Shown here piece after piece: positions 15,334-17,121 of a DNA stretch of 17,121 nucleotides. The stretch's first letter is position 1. Each line of letters starts with the position of its first letter. The position numbers were made by a program, and so were the translations under genes. The DNA is from CAZSMK01 sp964608095 (lineage in GTDB: Bacteria > Sumerlaeota > Sumerlaeia > MWCT01 > JAGHBZ01): contig CAZSMK010000116.1 of assembly GCA_964608095.1 (NCBI GenBank), positions 1 to 17,121 of the forward strand. The letters are read 5' to 3'. The notes beneath the pieces were generated by a model, which was not told where the DNA came from, searched no databases, and saw only the letters and a list, made by a program, of their open reading frames with translations.

Positions 15334-16356
15334 TCACGGTTTCAACGTCGAATCATCTGCGGACTTGAGGATTTCCTTTATTCCTCCAACAGCACCGTAT
15401 AGACCAGCAATATCAGTCGGAAGAAATATTTTCGTATTTTCGCCAGAAGAAAGGCTCTTAGCGATTTCCATTTGGGCCTTGAGCGCTTCAAGCATGATCA
15501 AGCCCTGTGTTCCAGCTGTTTGTCCGAGAACTCCCCGTACAGCTTCAAGACCAGCCGCCGTAGCCTGTTGAACCAACCGAATCGATTCCGCCTCGCCTTC
15601 TGCCGTCAGTACCTTTTGCTGCTTTTCAGCTTCCGCCCTCAGAATGATGGCTTTGTTTTCTCCTTCGGCTCGAAGGATTGCATCTTGACGCTTACTTTCC
15701 GCCTCAAGGATGACTGCCTGCTTCTCCGCTTCAGCAAGTGTAACTTTGGCGCGCCGCTCACGCTCAGCTACCATTTGTTTCTGCATCGTTTCCTTGAGTT
15801 CAGGAGGCGGCGCGATATCTTGAATTTCAACGCGAAGGACTTTGATCCCCCATTTGTCTGTCGCCTCGTCCAAGACCGTTCGCAGGCGGCTGTTTATTGA
15901 CTCCCGAGCCGAAAGAGTCGTGTCAAGGTCCATCTCCCCAAAGATATTCCGAATAGTCGTTCTGGACAGCTGCCGAATGGCGTCCACAACGTTACTGATC
16001 TCGTATACAGCCCTGTGCGGCTCTGTAATCTGAAAAAACACGAGCGTATCAACGTCCATTTCGACGTTGTCTTTGGTGATAACGTCTTGCTTCGCTATAT
16101 CGAGGATTTGCTCGCGAAGGTCAATTCTATAAGGCGATATTCCATCCTCTTTGCCACGCAAGTTGGCTCCGGCGACGAAACGAACACGGTCAAGGAATGG
16201 CACAATGAAATTCAACCCTGGATGCAAGGTCTTATGGTAGCGTCCAAGTCGTTCAACAATGCCACATTGCGATTGCGCGACCTGTCGGATGCCTGAAAGG
16301 GCGATCACTATTACCAAGAAAGTGGCCGCGATGATGATGTACAGAGCCGGATGCAT
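15334..16356 (-). CDS. SPFH/stomatin-like (paraslipin/QmcA-type) membrane protein (340 aa)
   Basis: Residues about 5-24 form an N-terminal membrane anchor. Residues about 25-210 match the SPFH/band-7 fold of stomatins: QCGIVERLGRYHKTLHPGL, then DRVRFV, VITKDNVEMDVDTLVFFQI, WGIKVLRVEIQDI. A long coiled coil with repeated Ala-Glu units follows (AEAEKQAVILEAESKRQDA and on, about 195-265), and then a short hydrophobic-rich tail with TKIFLPTD. Family members form cage-like oligomers on membrane microdomains and often partner with NfeD proteins and FtsH-type proteases. Its start overlaps the NfeD stop by one base (TAATG), showing translational coupling. Length is normal for the family. Confidence 0.92.
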   Translation of the reverse strand: MHPALYIIIAATFLVIVIALSGIRQVAQSQCGIVERLGRYHKTLHPGLNFIVPFLDRVRFVAGANLRGKEDGISPYRIDLREQILDIAKQDVITKDNVEMDVDTLVFFQITEPHRAVYEISNVVDAIRQLSRTTIRNIFGEMDLDTTLSARESINSRLRTVLDEATDKWGIKVLRVEIQDIAPPPELKETMQKQMVAERERRAKVTLAEAEKQAVILEAESKRQDAILRAEGENKAIILRAEAEKQQKVLTAEGEAESIRLVQQATAAGLEAVRGVLGQTAGTQGLIMLEALKAQMEIAKSLSSGENTKIFLPTDIAGLYGAVGGIKEILKSADDSTLKP

Positions 16357-16802
16357 TACTCTTTCTCCTTCGTGACTATAAGTTTGACACCTTCCACCTT
16401 CAGAACACGGACTACCGTGTCCACTGGTAGATTCACCCCGTTTTGCGAACTTGCAGTCCAGACCTCTCTTCTAACCCGGACTTGGCCTTTGCCCTTTATG
16501 GGGTCGATTTCCTCGACCACAATACCCGACGAATTCAGGACGTCATCGGCGTTAGTATTCAGCGCCTTACTGGTGGGGGACATATAATCAAGCGATATCC
16601 TGCGAACAAATACAGTGAGGAGCAAGACGGAAAGCCCATAAGTCGCGACAATTATCTCAATGGAAGAACCAAGGTAGACGGGAATCGCGGTTATGATGGC
16701 TGCAATCCCAAACCACATGACAATGAAGCCTACGGTGAATATCTCGAGGACTATCAGCAGAATCCCTGCAACAACCCAAACCCACCAGAATTTAGGCTCC
16801 AT
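16356..16802 (-). CDS. NfeD-like membrane protein (148 aa)
   Basis: The N-terminal half carries membrane segments (WVWVVAGILLIVLEIFTVGF; WFGIAAIITAIPVYLG; IIVATYGLSVLLLTVFV). Residues about 85-148 form the OB-fold tail of short NfeD proteins (GIVVEEIDPIKGKGQVRV, EVWTASSQNG, VRVLKVEGVKLIV). NfeD proteins occur next to SPFH genes across bacteria and are thought to anchor or modulate them. The gene is first in a three-gene operon. AGGAGA lies 5-6 nt before ATG 16802. The single-base overlap with the SPFH gene supports a joint function. No protease domain is fused, so it is the short NfeD class. Confidence 0.9.
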   Translation of the reverse strand: MEPKFWWVWVVAGILLIVLEIFTVGFIVMWFGIAAIITAIPVYLGSSIEIIVATYGLSVLLLTVFVRRISLDYMSPTSKALNTNADDVLNSSGIVVEEIDPIKGKGQVRVRREVWTASSQNGVNLPVDTVVRVLKVEGVKLIVTKEKE

Positions 16803-16811
16803 GACTTTCTC

Positions 16812-17048
16812 CTATAGCACCGCCATGACGGTGTTGCTGGGTTCGCCTTCGCCGGTCCGCCGCGGCGGATTGACTGCGATTACGCGGTATTCAAATTCCT
16901 TGCCGCGATGTTGCGACGACACGGTGATTTCGCTTTCGATGGCCATTCCAGCGTCGGACCAGGGGCCGTCGGGGCGCAGGCGGCGTCGAAGGGCCCTTCG
17001 CACCCGACCTTGTGCGCCGGAAGATTCCCTTCGCAAACCAACCTGCAT
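16812..17048 (-). pseudogene. C-terminal tail of an FN3-like domain protein, probably a remnant
   Basis: The frame ends with SEITVSSQHRGKEFEYRVIA then VN and, after a Pro-Pro-Arg-Arg insertion, TGEGEPSNTVMAVL. This is the last strands of a fibronectin type III domain. The upstream half of the frame (GRVRRALRRRLRPDG) is Arg-rich, low in hydrophobics and looks like out-of-frame translation. The frame stays open to the window edge at 17120. The true gene was probably longer and has been cut. Its stop lies 10 bp from the NfeD start. Confidence 0.4.
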
Positions 17049-17092
17049 ATACTGGTGTGGCCCTTTTTCAAATATTCCACCGATTCGCTCAT
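16880..17092 (-). pseudogene. Excisionase-like helix-turn-helix (HTH_17) fragment
   Basis: From ATG 17092 the first 35 residues fit the small excisionase-type DNA-binding domain: VEYLKKGHTSICRLVCEGN then LPAHKVG. The family pattern is YL-x-x-x-x-x-S-hydrophobic-x-RLv-x-EG-x-LPA-x-kVG. The expected Trp-Arg-Phe strand after KVG is lost (CEGPF), and the rest of the frame is low-complexity Pro/Ala. It overlaps the FN3-tail frame, which becomes convincing only below about 16985. The simplest reading is a decayed excisionase gene joined to another gene's tail. Confidence 0.4.
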
Positions 17093-17121
17093 CTTCGCCT
17101 AACTCGTAACCATTTGCGTTG

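Overview
The window reads as chromosomal DNA of a Gram-negative-type bacterium from a little-studied lineage. The signs are two very large secreted proteins with signal peptides, long Pro-Thr linkers and repeated golvesin-like beta-sandwich domains, a five-PAS/two-GAF cytosolic histidine kinase, and a sigma-54-type (NtrC family) regulator. Architectures like these are common in uncultivated phyla such as Sumerlaeota, Hydrogenedentota and Omnitrophota, but that placement is a guess. Every intact gene lies on the minus strand. Some gene remnants in the right third lie on the plus strand.

Layout from left to right. (1) 1-2271: a secreted GHL10-like glycosidase with an FN3-like and a golvesin-like domain, running off the left edge. 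(2) 2484-5384: a secreted protein with a beta-propeller, a C39-like cysteine peptidase, two golvesin-like domains and an Ig-like tail. The two proteins share modules and linkers and probably act outside the cytoplasm on polymers or surfaces. (3) 6030-12439: a signalling cluster in transcription order histidine kinase (12439-8618), NtrC-type response regulator (8472-7045), stand-alone receiver (6458-6030). A GG-N10-GC sigma-54 promoter match lies just upstream of the receiver gene and a weaker one upstream of the NtrC gene. This suggests that kinase-driven phosphorylation of the NtrC protein switches on the receiver gene. (4) 12967-15059: remains of a mobile element. They comprise an orphan C-terminal fragment, a PD-(D/E)XK nuclease fragment and a cytosine-C5 DNA methyltransferase broken by a nonsense codon and frameshifts. 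A clean minus-strand cassette between them holds one intact 343-aa gene with a HEPN-like R-X4-H motif. (5) 15175-16802: a compact operon of NfeD, an SPFH/stomatin-like protein and a previously easy-to-miss 45-aa single-pass membrane protein. (6) 16812-17121: further debris, an excisionase-like helix-turn-helix fragment and the tail of an FN3-like domain in another frame.

The best candidates for something new are the sigma-54 wiring of the signalling cluster, the HEPN-like gene inside phage debris, the propeller-peptidase-golvesin architecture, and the 45-aa membrane protein attached to the SPFH/NfeD pair. No rRNA, tRNA or CRISPR array was found.
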